Below are positions 27,476-39,083 of a stretch of 64,000 nt of DNA, in pieces. Under the pieces are notes generated by a model, which was not told the DNA's origin, ran no database searches, and was given only the letters and a program-made list of their open reading frames with translations. Both the position numbers and the translations under genes were made by a program. Each line of letters starts with the position of its first letter. The stretch's first letter is position 1. Location of the stretch: positions 124,001-188,000 of the forward strand of contig JAIWZP010000026.1 in the NCBI GenBank assembly GCA_025201375.1. Reading direction: 5' to 3'. The stretch comes from Gongronella butleri (taxonomy: Eukaryota; Mucoromycota; Mucoromycetes; Mucorales; Cunninghamellaceae).

Positions 27476-29393
27476 AATGCACTGACACGCTGAATAAAAA
27501 AGGTTTAAAAAAAAAAAAAGAGCGTGGAAGAGAAGCAAAGAATAAAAAGAGGGCGGTGTTTCGCGAGGCACACGCTTTTTCTCTTTTTGGCAGCAATCCT
27601 GCCAAATTGCACTCTCTGCCAAATTGTGCTGCTCTTCCTTCTCTTTCCCATCCACGCGTCTTGCTCGCCTTTGTACTGAATTGGCGCCTTTTTTTTTTTT
27701 TTTAGCCCTATTGCCATAGATTGAACTCAAGATGTTGCAGCCGTAAAATAATGCAATACAACATCACGCACTGATAAAAATGAAATAAAAACCGATGCTC
27801 TCTCAACGAGACGTGGCCAATTGCGCCTTGAATGCCACGTCCTTCAAAAAGGCAACAACCCACTGCATGCGTAAAATACAAAAATCATAGAAAAAACAAC
27901 GGTACATAGCAAAAATAGCGCAAAAACACATATGTCCCCTTTTTTTGGTCAATTTCAACAGTTAAAAAATCGTGCCAAAACACCTATCGCTCAAATAAAC
28001 CCACTCTTGCCATGTTGCGGCCACTACATGCCGCGCAATGTCGAATTTTGTAAATCATGGATTTTCCAAGGGGGTCAGTCCAGGATTTGAGAACTGTCAA
28101 ATTTAGGTCCTCTGATACCTTTGACATTCAACTCTTTGGTGAGGATACCTTATTCACCAATGAAGAGCAAATAAAAACCAGAGGTCATCGACTAGTTTTC
28201 GCGTACAATATATTTTGCTCCCTATTTTCGCTACAAGGCTATTTCGATGAGTATTGGCTGCAGCGTCTTGGAAAGCATATCATCAAAAAGAGCACAGTCT
28301 ACCGCGTTTGTGGCTACCAGTGATCTACTGAAAAGAACAAGTTTCGGCAGAGTTAACGCGAAAAAAAGGATTTGCGGGGCAGATTCGACGCGTCGTGCAT
28401 GGCGCCACAGACGTGTAAACCGCGTCTTGCTCGCAGCAAAGTTATTATCCCGGACTAGGTTTTGCTTATGGACGTGCTTGCTTGGCTTTATGGACGCGTT
28501 CTTTCCGTGCAAGTTGCCGTTGAAGTTTAATCGAAAATTGCTCATTGCTCGTCAACCAACAGATGGACCAAGTTCATTTTTGGTATTTCCCGTGGTTTGT
28601 CACGCGAGGTTTTTCGTGTGCAAGTTTGGCGCAATTCTGAGGACATGATTTTGGAATTTTTGTTTCGAGGGCCCATCAGGCCTATTTTGATTTGCGTGTT
28701 TTGCGTCCAAATGCGCTATGATTATCGCCTCGCCGCACGCTATTCGTATGCGTTGCTTGCCAATGCGCCCCCGATGGCACCATAAAATCCGGCAGTCCAT
28801 CATGTCGATCTCAAGAAATTGGACAATTTCACTGATTTTCATAAATTTGATCTATTCTCCTCAATTCATGCCGAATATCGCGTTTAAACTGGATTTTCTG
28901 GGTGCTTGCTTGAATTCTGCGTCGTTTTTGTCAGCAGGTCCTTGGGCATTTAATTGTTAGCTACCGATCAAACTTGGGTTTGAGATGCTTGATCAGTAAT
29001 TGTCGACGCATCCTATGATAAAGGCTTCCGATTGGAATGGCCAAACGGACAAAAAATAATGCCTGAGCGCGCCTCATGACATTGGTGCAAGTTTCATGCA
29101 CATTGCTTTAGAATCTCTCACGCGCCGTTAGGTTCTTTTGGCCGATCGATAAACACCCCCCCCCTTCAAAAAAAAGGCTGTTGTCAGGGCATTCCGCCTT
29201 AATTGGATCTCCGCGCATCCGACAACGAAAAAAGTCAGGGCAGCGAACGCGCCTCTCCTTGTCTCTCTCTCTCTTTCCTCCTTTTTTTTGCTTTTCTTTT
29301 TTTTTTGCTTTGCCCTTTTTTTTCTATTTCTTTTGTTCTTCTTTTATTGCCCCTTCCAGATTTCCTTGCCTTCCTTTGCACTTTATTTCTGTC
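27476..29393. other. Divergent promoter interval containing repeat sequence
   Basis: A 1.9-kb spacer separates the starts of SEC3 and the RRM gene. Both ends are promoter-like (T-rich leader of about 200 bp upstream of 29394). The centre, about 27900-29100, is AT-rich repeat-derived DNA. No supported gene was seen. Confidence 0.55.
28230..28740 (-). repeat. Dispersed degenerate repeat family A, copy 2 (inverted)
   Basis: Reverse complement of about 14100-14590. Matching blocks include AATTGCTCATTGCTSGTCAAC, TGGCGCRATTCTGARGAC and TAAACCGCGTC. Identity is patchy with small indels throughout, so the copies are old. Confidence 0.65.
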
Positions 29394-31522
29394 ATGACCG
29401 ATGCCTTTGGTTACTCGCCTGTCGTCCGCATCCCAAAGCAAAAGGAGCTGGCTCATCACGTCGAGGACTACCTTGTGTCGGACACGTTGTTTATGAACGA
29501 TTTGCCGGCGACGGTGCGCGAGACGGATATCAAGACGCTGCTGCAACACTGTATGCCCGTCGAGTAAGCGACAATAAAAGCAAAAGCAACGCGGGTGAGA
29601 GACTTTTTTTAAATTTTTTTTTTGTGTTTCACTTTTTTTTTTTGCAGGATCCACATTCGGCGTCCGGACGCGCAAGATGACGAAGAAGAGAGCTTTCTGC
29701 GGTTCAGCGACGCCAAGTATGCCGACAGGGCGTATACGTTGTTCCACCAATTCAAATTCACAAATGGGACGCCATTGCTGCTGCGCATGTATCGCGACCC
29801 AACGCTTGATCCCGAGCCACTCGCTGACATGCTTGACGTCCACAACTTGGCCCCAGACACCGAGAATGCACAAAGGCTATTTGACGTGTTCCGTCCCTAT
29901 GGTCCGCTGTATCAATGTGTTGCTCATGGCGACGGGTCGGCTTCCATTCAATATTTTAAGCAATCTCATGCCGAAGAAGCCGCTTATCGTACCAATGGCG
30001 TGCTTATCGACGGCAATATCATGTAAGAAAACGAAAAATCAAGGGAAAAAACAACGTGTAAAACGGGAGAAAACAGGAACATGAAACCGACTTTTTTTTA
30101 TTTATTTTTTCTTTTCGTTGCTTTTCAGCACGGTGACGGCACCTTCTGGTAGCAGCAAGGACAACCAGACGCAGACGCCGACGCTGAGCCCGCCTTCGCT
30201 TTCGCCGCCACCCTCCTCGCATGCAGAAGCCAAGACGCCCACGCAGCCCGTGTATGTCGCGCCCAATTCGTTCAATGGGACGCGCCAAGCCCCGATCCCG
30301 CCACCCGCCGTCGCTGCCAAGCAGGCCAACAAGCACACCATCGACTATATGAATCTGTACGTGAAAAACATGGATACGCGCATCACCAATGACCTGCTGC
30401 ACGAGATCTTTGGCCGTTATGGCCGAATCATCTCGGCACGCGTCATCAGCCATCCCGTCACCAAGCAATCGCGCGGCTACGGGTTCGTTAGCTTCGGCAC
30501 AGAGGATGAGGCCGCCACGGCCCTGCGCGAAATCAACGGCAGAGTCATCTTTGACAAGCCTCTTCTCATTTCCTATCACGAACCCAAAAAATCACGCTAC
30601 GCTAATGCCAATCAGCAGCCGCAGCAGCAACAGCAACAACAGCAGCAAACTCCACACGCCAACAATGCATACCAGTACCAAACAAATGCCTCTGTCGCGC
30701 CTCCACAGGCACTTGCGCAGCAACAACAGTCATTGCCACCCATGATCGCCACCCAATTCGCCCCCAACAATGGCTACGCCAATGACCAGGCAATGTACCA
30801 GGCCCCGGCTCTCTCGCCCATTGTCAAATTGCCTAGAAAGCAATCCCAGGATGTCACCAACATTGAACAACACGGTAAAATGAAAAAAAACGAGGATTTG
30901 AAACGACCCTGATTCATCTATCGCAGTGTCGTCAGCCATGATGGAGGAAATGAACCCGTACAAAAACATGGCCACCATTAAATTGCCAAAACAAAAGGTA
31001 AAAATCCATCTATTTCTTGGAAATATGCGTGCTTTAAACGTGTTTTTCTATTTTTGCCATTTTCATCGTCTAGTCGACAGTTGTCAGCACGCCAGACATG
31101 CCGCCCACAATCAATATTGCCGCGTCGGCACTCATAGGTGGCATGGCGGGCATTGCACCGGCCGACGTGGCCAACATCACGCCCAATATGAATCTTTTGT
31201 CGCAGAGTCCATTGCCGACCCCATCGGTACCAGCCAACAACAAACCCCCGGCAACCCTGCGCCGCCGCGGATCGCTCGAATCCATCAATTCCATCATGAC
31301 AGAAAATACCGCGGATGTCCAGCGCCAAAGGTTGACGCACGCTGTCCAACAACTCGGTTATGCCGCCCATGTCGAGGACATTGTCGATCTCCTGCTTACA
31401 CTTAAGCGCAAGGAACGCTCACTGTGCTTATTCAATCGCGAATTCCTCGAGGAAAAAGTCACACTGGCTATGGAGGCCCTCGACACCTTTGCCGATGATG
31501 ATGATGACGAAGACGAAAACAC

Positions 31523-31560
<38 letters not shown>

Positions 31561-32179
31561 GCGAAAAAGGCGCGTTGTCATCTCATTTCGCCCACCTTTT
31601 ATTGCTTGTTTCATAGCGCTCCAAGCACGACGACCTCCTTTTTGGACAACAGGGTGAGCCAGCGCGTGTCTGTGTCGTCGATGCGCAGCAATGCGCTCAA
31701 ACCCGCGGTCGCGGCCGCCGCGCCATTGGGCCGCTCCAATCCATTACAGCCCGCCGGTGCTGCGCCATCCGTCTCGTCGACTGCATCCATCCTCGACGCG
31801 CCAAAAAGCATGTCCACAGACGAAATCGAGGCGTTGCTCGTCACCATGGCTTCCTTACCCCCTCACTCTCAGAAACAGCGTCTCGGAGACATCATGTGGC
31901 CCCACATCAAGCCATTATCTAAACCGCTCGCAAAGGTAAAAAAAAAAAAAGGGGGTTGACAGGGGGGCATGGCGTGCTCATCACTCTTTTTCCTTTCTCT
32001 CTTTTTTTTTTTTTTTTTTTTTCTTCCAGAACGTCAAGGTGCCTGGCTTTTCGTCAAAGGTGCTTGTCCACCTGCTAGATCATATCCCTTTGAACGAATT
32101 GGCACATGGCATGAACAACGAAGCTTGGCTCAAACAAAAAGTCGAGGAGGCGGCCAAAATCGTGCACGCCGCATCCTGA
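29394..32179 (+). CDS. RNA-binding protein with three RRMs and two MLLE-like domains (Rrm4-like architecture)
   Basis: Exons 29394-29563, 29648-30022, 30129-30874, 30927-30997, 31074-31522, 31617-31935 and 32030-32179 give 759 residues. Two diverged RRMs occupy about residues 30-110 and 125-185, and a canonical RRM about 256-335 (LYVKNMDTRITNDLLHEIFG, then RGYGFVSF). A Gln-rich linker follows. Residues about 532-595 (QRQRLTHAVQQL, then FLEEKVTLAMEALD) and 686-755 (QKQRLGDIMWPHI, then KVEEAAKIV) both resemble MLLE (PABC) domains, the module that binds PAM2 motifs. Three RRMs plus C-terminal MLLE modules is the layout of Rrm4, an endosomal mRNA transporter of smuts. A poly(A)-binding-protein relative is the alternative. 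The 3' half from 30676 is duplicated downstream. Confidence 0.85.
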
Positions 32180-32789
32180 ACACGCCCCTTCTTCCCCTCC
32201 CCTTTTTTTTTTTTTTTGTTCATCATGCACCCACTCTGTTTTCCTATTGTCACCGTTATTTTTTTGCTCGCGCACTCATGATTCACCGTATTCTATATCC
32301 AACTTGATTTTGTTCGTGATTCTCGCTCTCCCCGCCTTTCATTCCCTCTTTTATTTCATATCACCTTGCCTCTCCAACATCTCCCTCCTCAGTCCCTGTA
32401 GAATTAAATATCAAAAATGACCAACTGATCTGCTATCATTATTGTAAAAGTGCTTTAAACGATAAAAGGCTGCAAGGAGACATGTTGCAGTTGTCCACAC
32501 TCCTTTTTTTTTTTTTTGGCTTTCAAAGAGGCCCCCTGACGCCTGCACCCTGTTGGATCGACAGCAATCGATCGGGTAGCCATGGATGCTCTCCGTTCAC
32601 CTCCTTTTGTCCTCCCCGCTGCCGCCTTGCTCTAAATCTGGGCATGGAAGCGCATCAAGAAGTCATTTTAGAGAGCGGCTCGAGTAAATGTCGCATGTCT
32701 TTCTTTCCAATGGTCATTCCCATCCCATTTTTCAACGTGTTCGCTGAAATTGCGAATTTTACACCCATTTTACGGAAATAGGGAAGAAA
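32180..32789. other. Intergenic region between RNA-binding gene and lipase copy 1
   Basis: 610 bp with T-rich 3' UTR sequence and probably the lipase promoter. It matches 36485-37057 in the second unit. Its last 150 bp carries a block of about 35 bp (roughly 32717-32750) that is missing from unit 2. No gene was seen. Confidence 0.6.
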
Positions 32790-34648
32790 ATGCTCGTTCC
32801 AGTCGTCTTTTTTGTCGTTTCCATGGCAGCCTACGTGACCACTGCATTGCCAGTCATCGACTCTCTTCTTGGCAGTGCCAATAGAGCCACAGACAGGCCA
32901 ATTGAGCCTGCAAGCGACGCGTTTTACCAGCCGCCGGCAGGTTTTGAAAACGCTGCTCCCGGTACCATTCTTAAAACGCGTGTCCTCCCTCCTGGTGACA
33001 TTGCCGTGCTTGGTGTGTTGCCTCAGTATTATGAAAGCGTGCATCAGTTTCTTTTCCGCACAAAGGATGCCCTTGATCAACCAGCTGCCACTGTCGCCAC
33101 TCTTATTATTCCATTCAATGCCAAGCGCGACACGCTCTTGTCCTATCAGGTACTGTAGAAAGTATCATCGAAACGAGGCATATCGGCTCGCTGACCAGCA
33201 TTTGCAGATCGCAGAGGTCTCGACAGGAAGCCAATGTACGAAAATTGTTCTTTTTTTTAACGCGCCACGCCTTGATCTTGCCTGTTCATACGCTCTTTTT
33301 TTTTTTTACTGCTTGCACAGGCGCCCCCTCGTACGCACTCCGGTTTACGAACAATGGCGAGAATCTCGTCGAAAACTCGGAGCTCCTCTTTATGGATATA
33401 ATTTTGAGCAAAGGGATTCCAGGTATGAAAATGGATGCGCCAATTGAGAACATTAAATAATTGTGTATGCTGAATTCCTGCTCTTTTGAATTTTGCTTAT
33501 AGTGGTGACGACCGATTATGAAGGACCAGAGTCCTTTTTTTCTGTTGGCGTCATGGCGGGCCACAGCGTCTTGGATGGCATCCGTGCCGTATTGAGCAGT
33601 GGCTCCACGACACGCCTTGATCCGCATGCCAGAGTGCTTCTCTGGGGATACAGGTACGAAGGCGTAAAAAAAAAGGCACTTGCATCTTAATTTCGATTTT
33701 TCTTCAGCTTTGGCGCGCAGGCCACAGGATGGGCGGTGCAATTGCACTCATCGTACGCCAGCGAGATCAACATTGTGGGCGCCGCGCTGGGCAGTACGCC
33801 TGTTCATCTGGAGCACGTGATGCACGCGCGTGCCGTGCAAAAAGGGCCTGCCGCCGTATTTGCGGCAGCAAGTCTTTATGGCCTGACGCGACAGTACCCC
33901 GACGCGCGCAAAGACGTGGAATCACACATCCGCTCTGAGAACAGGGCAGACTTTGACGCCATCGCCAACAAGTAAGCAAGTGAACACAAGATTACAGTAA
34001 ATCGAAAAAACCGCGCTCAAACACGCATTTTTGCAGGTGCTTGCCACAACTCACGATAGAATACGCTTTCAAAGATGTCTATGGCTGGTTAGGCGACTTG
34101 GGCAGCATCCACGAAGGCGCCCTGAAGCGTGCAATCAATGCCAATGTCATGGGCACCATGGCAACGCCATCCATCCCGCTGTTTATGTATCATTCCAAAG
34201 TACGCACGCGATAATCCGAGGCAGCAATGCACGTAGGCACGCGCTCACACCACTTTCCACTCTTTCCATACGCAGATCGACAGGGTCATGCCTATTGAAG
34301 ATGCTTTAAACATGGTAAACGCGTCATTGTGCTCTATTTCGCCAAAACAAACACTTTATTTGATTTTTAAAAGGCACAAACGTGGTGCAAGCAAGGTGCG
34401 CAGATTGAATTCATGACCGATCACCTCTCGGAGCTTCTTCTTCTGGCAGTAAGAAGGAAATCAAAAGAAAAAAAATATTAAATGGATATCAATTGCGTGT
34501 TTCCAATGCTTTTTTCTCGTAGGCGACTGGTGCTGAGGGTGCAACAGCCTTTTTGCTTGCGCGCTTGGAAGGCAAGCCACTTGCTACAGGGTGCAAATTT
34601 AGAGACACAGTGGCATCCATTGTAAACCTTGACCATTTAGCCCCTTGA
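32790..34648 (+). CDS. Secretory lipase (LIP family), copy 1
   Basis: Nine exons (32790-33149, 33208-33235, 33321-33422, 33503-33653, 33708-33971, 34037-34199, 34276-34314, 34374-34448, 34523-34648) give 435 residues. A hydrophobic signal peptide (MLVPVVFFVVSMAAYVTTAL) precedes the mature protein. Family motifs in order are DAFYQPPAGFE, PGTILKTRVLPPG, RTKDALDQPAATVATLIIP, LLSYQ, CAPSYAL, VVTTDYEGPESFF, AGHSVLDGIRA and WGYSFGAQATGWA. The predicted triad is Ser214 (GYSFG), Asp358 (HSKIDRVMP) and His386 (EFMTDHLSE). These alpha/beta-hydrolases are secreted fungal lipases. The Ser214 codon is split by an intron. Compared with copy 2 the last coding exon ends about 10 residues earlier because of a one-base length difference near 34643. 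Confidence 0.9.
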
Positions 34649-34822
34649 TCCCTTGAAATCAGCTGAAACAGCAAGGTGATTCTATCACAGCCGGCGCGAT
34701 GTATTATAATTCGGGTGCCAGGTGCCTCTGTGCGTCTCAGGGACGCGTCCTTGTTAGAATTTTAAAAGAATTGGATATAAAATTCGCTTGATTTATTTTT
34801 TTTTCATCTCAATTGGAGCATC

Positions 34823-34959
34823 CTAAGCGCTGAAATGGTCCTTGTGGGCCACGACCCAGTCCTCAAGGGTCTTGTTGGGGCGGTCGAGCAGGATGTTGAC
34901 AACAGTGGTGGGAGGAAGGCAAGTGTCGACAGTGGAAAGATCGTAGGCCATGGGTGCTG
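34823..34959 (-). pseudogene. 3' fragment of the NmrA-like gene
   Basis: 137 bases nearly identical to the end of the gene at 39084-40109. They encode its last 45 residues through the stop (DLSTVDTCLPPTTVVNILL, VVAHKDHFSA). It lacks start, promoter and Rossmann fold, and abuts the RNA-binding-gene fragment at the duplication junction, so it cannot be functional as such. Confidence 0.93.
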
Positions 34960-36484
34960 TACCAAACAAATGCCTCTGTCGCGCCTCCACAGGCACTTGC
35001 GCAGCAACAACAGTCATTGCCACCCATGATCGCCACCCAATTCGCCCCCAACAATGGCTACGCCAATGACCAGGCAATGTACCAGGCCCCGGCTCTCTCA
35101 CCCATCGTCAAATTACCTAGAAAGCAATCCCAGGAGGTCACCAACATTGAACAACACGGAAAAATGAAAAAAAAACGAGGGATTGAAACGCCCCTGATTC
35201 ATCTATCGCAGTGTCGTCAGCCATGATGGAGGAAATGAACCCGTACAAAAACATGGCCACCATTAAATTGCCAAAACAAAAGTAAAAATTCATCTATTTA
35301 TTGTAAATATGCGTGTTTTTACCGTGTTTTTTTTTTCCTTTTTTTGCCATTTTCATCTTGTCAGCACGCCAAACATGCCGCCCACAATCAGTATTGCCGC
35401 GTCGGCACTCATAGGTGGCATGGCGGGCATTGCACCGGCCGACGTGGCCAACATCACGCTTAATATGAATCTTTTATCGCAGAGTCCATTGTCGACATCA
35501 TCGGCACCAGCCAACAACAAGCCCCCGGCAACCCTGCGCCGCCGCGGGTCGCTCGAATCCATCAATTCCATCATGACAGAAAACACCGCGGATGTCCAGC
35601 GCCAAAGGCTGACGCACGCTGTCCAACAACTCGGTTATGCTGCCCATGTCGAGGACATTGTCGATCTCCTGCTTACACTTAAGCGCAAGAACGCTCACTG
35701 CGTCTCTTTAATCGCGAATTCCTCGAGGAAAAAGTCACATTAGCCATGGAGGCCCTCGACACCTTTGCCGATGATGATGACGACGAAGACGAAAACACGT
35801 AAAAGAAAAGAAAAGAAAACGATAAAAAAAAAAGAAAAGAACAGAAAAAAAGAAAAAAGAAAAAAATGGACGAAAAAGGCGCATTGCCATCTCATTTCGC
35901 CCTTTTATTGCTTGTTTCATAGCGCCCCAAGCATGACAACCTCCTTTTTGGACAACAGGGTGAGCCAGCGCGTGTCTGTGTCGTCGATGCGCAGCAATGT
36001 GCTCAAACCCGCGGTTGCGGCTGCCGCGCCATTGGGCCGCTCCAATCCATTACAGCCCGCCGGTGCTGCGCCATCCGTGTCGTCGACTGCATCCATCCTC
36101 GACGCGCCAAAAAGCATGTCCACAGACGAAATCGAGGCGTTGCTCGTCACCATGGCTTCCTTACCTTCTCACTCTCAGAAACAGCGTCTCGGAGACATCA
36201 TGTGGCCCCACATCAAGCCATTATCTAAACCGCTCGCAAAGGTAAAAAAAAAAAAAGGGGGTTGACAGGGGGGCATGGCGTGCTCATCACTCTTTTTCCT
36301 TTCTCTCTTTTTTTTTTTTTTTTTTTTCTTCCAGAACGTCAAGGTGCCTGGCTTTTCGTCAAAGGTGCTTGTCCGCCTGCTAGATCATATCCCTTTGAAC
36401 GAATTGGCACATGGCATGAACAACGAAGCTTGGCTCAAACAAAAAGTCGAGGAGGCGGCCAAAATCGTGCACGCCGCATCCTGA
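34960..36484 (+). pseudogene. 3' fragment of the RNA-binding gene (MLLE half), decaying
   Basis: Corresponds to 30676-32179 of the intact gene and lacks all RRMs, a start codon and a promoter. One G is lost in the LLLTLKRK segment near 35690, shifting the frame so that LKRKERSLCLFNREF becomes LKRKNAHCVSLIANSS and then stops. The exon 4-5 intron has lost its acceptor region near 35363. The last exon still encodes the intact end of the MLLE domain (KVPGFSSKVLVRLLDHIPL). It is a non-functional by-product of the duplication unless transcribed from a cryptic promoter. Confidence 0.9.
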
Positions 36485-37057
36485 ACACGCCCCTTCTTCC
36501 CCTCCCCTTTTTTTTTTTTTTTGTTCATCATGCACCCACTCTGTTTTCCTATTGTCACCGTTATTTTTTTGCTCGCGCACTCATGATTCACCGTATTCTA
36601 TATCCAACTTGATTTTGTTCGTGATTCTCGCTCTCCCCGCCTTTCATTCCCTCTTTTATTTCATATCACCTTGCCTCTCCAACATCTCCCTCCTCAGTCC
36701 CTGTAGAATTAAATATCAAAAATGATCAACTGATCCGCTATCATTACTGTCAAAAGTGCTTTAACGATAAAAAGATGCAAGGAGATATTTTGCAGTCGTC
36801 CACACTCCTGTTTTTGGCTTTAAAAGCCCCTTGCAGCCTGCACCCTACAGTGTTGGATCGACAGCAATAGAACGAGTAGCCATGGATGCACTCCGTTCGC
36901 CTCCTTTTGTCCTCCCCACTGCCGCCTTGCTCGAAATCAGGGCATGGAAGCGCATCAGCAAGTCATTTTAGAGAGTGGGCCGAGTAAATGTCAGCATGTC
37001 TTTCTTTCCAATGGTCGTTGCGAATTTTACACTCATTTTACGAAAATAGGTAGAAAA
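36485..37057. other. Intergenic region upstream of lipase copy 2
   Basis: 573 bp matching 32180-32789. It carries whatever promoter lipase copy 1 has, apart from a deletion of about 35 bp near 37017 and scattered substitutions. No gene was seen. Confidence 0.6.
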
Positions 37058-38940
37058 ATGCTCGGTCCACTCGCATTTTTCATTGTTTCCATGGCAGTCT
37101 ACGCGGCCACTGCATTGCCAATCATCGACTCTCTTCTTGGCAGTGTCAATACAGCCACAGGCAGACCAGTTGAACCGAAAAATGACATGTTTTACCAGCC
37201 GCCGGCAGATTTTGAAAACACTGCTCCCGGTACCATTCTTAAAACGCGTGTCCTCCCTCCTGGTGACATTGCCGTGCTTGGTGTGTTGCCTCAGTATTAT
37301 GAAAGCGTGCATCAATTTCTTTTCCGCACGAAGGATGCCCTTGATCAACCAGTTGCCACTGTCGCCACACTTATTATTCCATTCAATGCAAGGCGCGACA
37401 CGCTCTTGTCCTATCAGGTAGAAAGTATCATCGAAACGAGGCATATCGGCTCGCTGACCAGCATTTGCAGATAGCAGAGGCCTCGACAGGAACCCAATGT
37501 ATGAAAATAGTCCTTTTTTAACGCGTCACGCCTTGATCTTGCCTGTTCATAAGCTTTTTTTTTTTTTTACTGCTTGCACAGGCGCCCCCTCGTACGCGCT
37601 CCGGTTCACGAACAATGGCGAGAATCTCATTGGAAACTCGGAGCTCCTCTTTATGGATATAATTTTGAGCAAAGGGATTCCAGGTATGAAAATGGATGCG
37701 CCAATTGAGATCATTAAATAATTGTGTATGCTGAATTCCTGCTCTTTTGAAATTTGCTTATAGTGGTGACGACCGATTATGAAGGCCCGGGGTCCTTTTT
37801 TTCTGTTGGTGCCATGGCGGGCCACAGTGTCTTAGATGGCATCCGTGCCGTATTGAGCAGTGGCTCCGCGACACGTCTTGATCCACATGCCAAAGTGCTT
37901 CTCTGGGGATACAGGTATAATGGCGCGAAAAAAAAGGCATTTGCATTTTAATTTCGATTTTTCTTCAGCTTTGGCGCGCAGGCCACAGGATGGGCGGTGC
38001 AATTGCACTCATCGTACGCCAGCGAGATCAACATTGTGGGCGCCGCGCTGGGCAGTACGCCTGTTCATCTGGAGCACGTGATGCACGCGCGTGCTGTGCA
38101 AAAAGGGCCTGACGCCGGATTTGCGGCGGCAAGTCTTTATGGCCTCACGCAACAGTACCCCGACGCGCGCAAAGACGTGGAATCACACATCCGCGCTGAC
38201 AACAGGGCAGAATTTGGCGCGATCGCCAACAAGTAAGCACGTGAACTCAAGATTAAAACGAAAAAAAAGAAACGACGCTCAAACACGCATTTTTGCAGGT
38301 GCTTGCCACATCTCATGATAGAATACGCTTTCAAAGATGTTAATGGCTGGTTAGGCGACTTGGACAGCATCCACGAAGGCGCCCTGAAGCGTGCAATCAA
38401 TGCCAATGTCATGGGCTCCCTGGCAACGCCATCCATTCCGATGTTTATGTATCATTCCAATGTACGCACGCGATAATCCAAGGCAGCAATGCACGTTAGA
38501 CACGCGCTCACACCACTTTTCACTCTTTCCATACGCAGATCGACCAGGTCATGCCATATGAAGATGCTTTAAACTTGGTAAACGCGTCATTTTGCTCTGT
38601 TTCGTCAAAACAAACACTTTATTTGATTTTTAAAAGGCACAAACGTGGTGCAAGCAAGGTGCGCAGATTGAATTCATGACCGACCACGTCTCGGAGCTTC
38701 TTCTTCTGGCAGTAAGAAGGAAATCAAAAGAAAAAAATATCAAATGGATATCAATTGCGTGTTTCCGATGCTTTTTTCTCGTAGGCGACGGGTGCTGGGG
38801 ACGCCACAGCATTTTTGCTTGCGCGCTTGGAAGGCAAGCCGCTTGCTACAGGATGCAAATTTAGAGACACAGTGGCATCCATTGTAAACCTTGACAATCT
38901 AACCCCTGATCCCTTGAAATCAGCTGAAGCAGCAAGCTGA
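37058..38940 (+). CDS. Secretory lipase (LIP family), copy 2
   Basis: Exons 37058-37417, 37471-37498, 37582-37683, 37764-37914, 37969-38232, 38299-38461, 38539-38577, 38637-38711 and 38785-38940 give 445 residues. The exon sizes equal those of copy 1 except the last. The signal peptide is MLGPLAFFIVSMAVYAATAL. The triad is conserved: Ser214 in GYSFG (codon split by an intron), Asp358 in HSNIDQVMP, His386 in EFMTDHVSE. Differences from copy 1 lie partly next to the Asp loop (K to N, R to Q, I to Y). The C-terminus continues past the copy 1 stop with DPLKSAEAAS. All splice sites are intact, so this is likely a working paralogue with slightly altered surface. It converges with the NmrA-like gene, with 143 bp between stops. 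Confidence 0.9.
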
Positions 38941-39083
38941 TTCTATCACAGCCGGCGTGATGAATTATAATTCGGGTAACAGGTGCCTCTGTGCGTCTCA
39001 AGGACGCGTCCTTGCTAGAATTTTAAAAAAATTGGATATAAAACTCGCTTGATTTATTTTTTTTTCATGTCAATTGGAGCATC

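Larger units (their letters stand above)
30676..34959. repeat. Tandem duplication, unit 1 (4284 bp)
   Basis: This unit runs from inside exon 3 of the RNA-binding gene, through secretory lipase copy 1, into the last 137 bases of a minus-strand NmrA-like gene. It is followed immediately by unit 2. The left edge was fixed by the matching TACCAAACAAATGCC at 30676 and 34960. The right edge was fixed by the match of 34959 with 39220. Confidence 0.95.

Noticed and set aside
34954..35226. 90-codon frame across the duplication junction as a novel fusion gene
   Set aside because: It has no ATG in frame, no promoter, and a broken downstream frame. It is best explained as a truncated exon.
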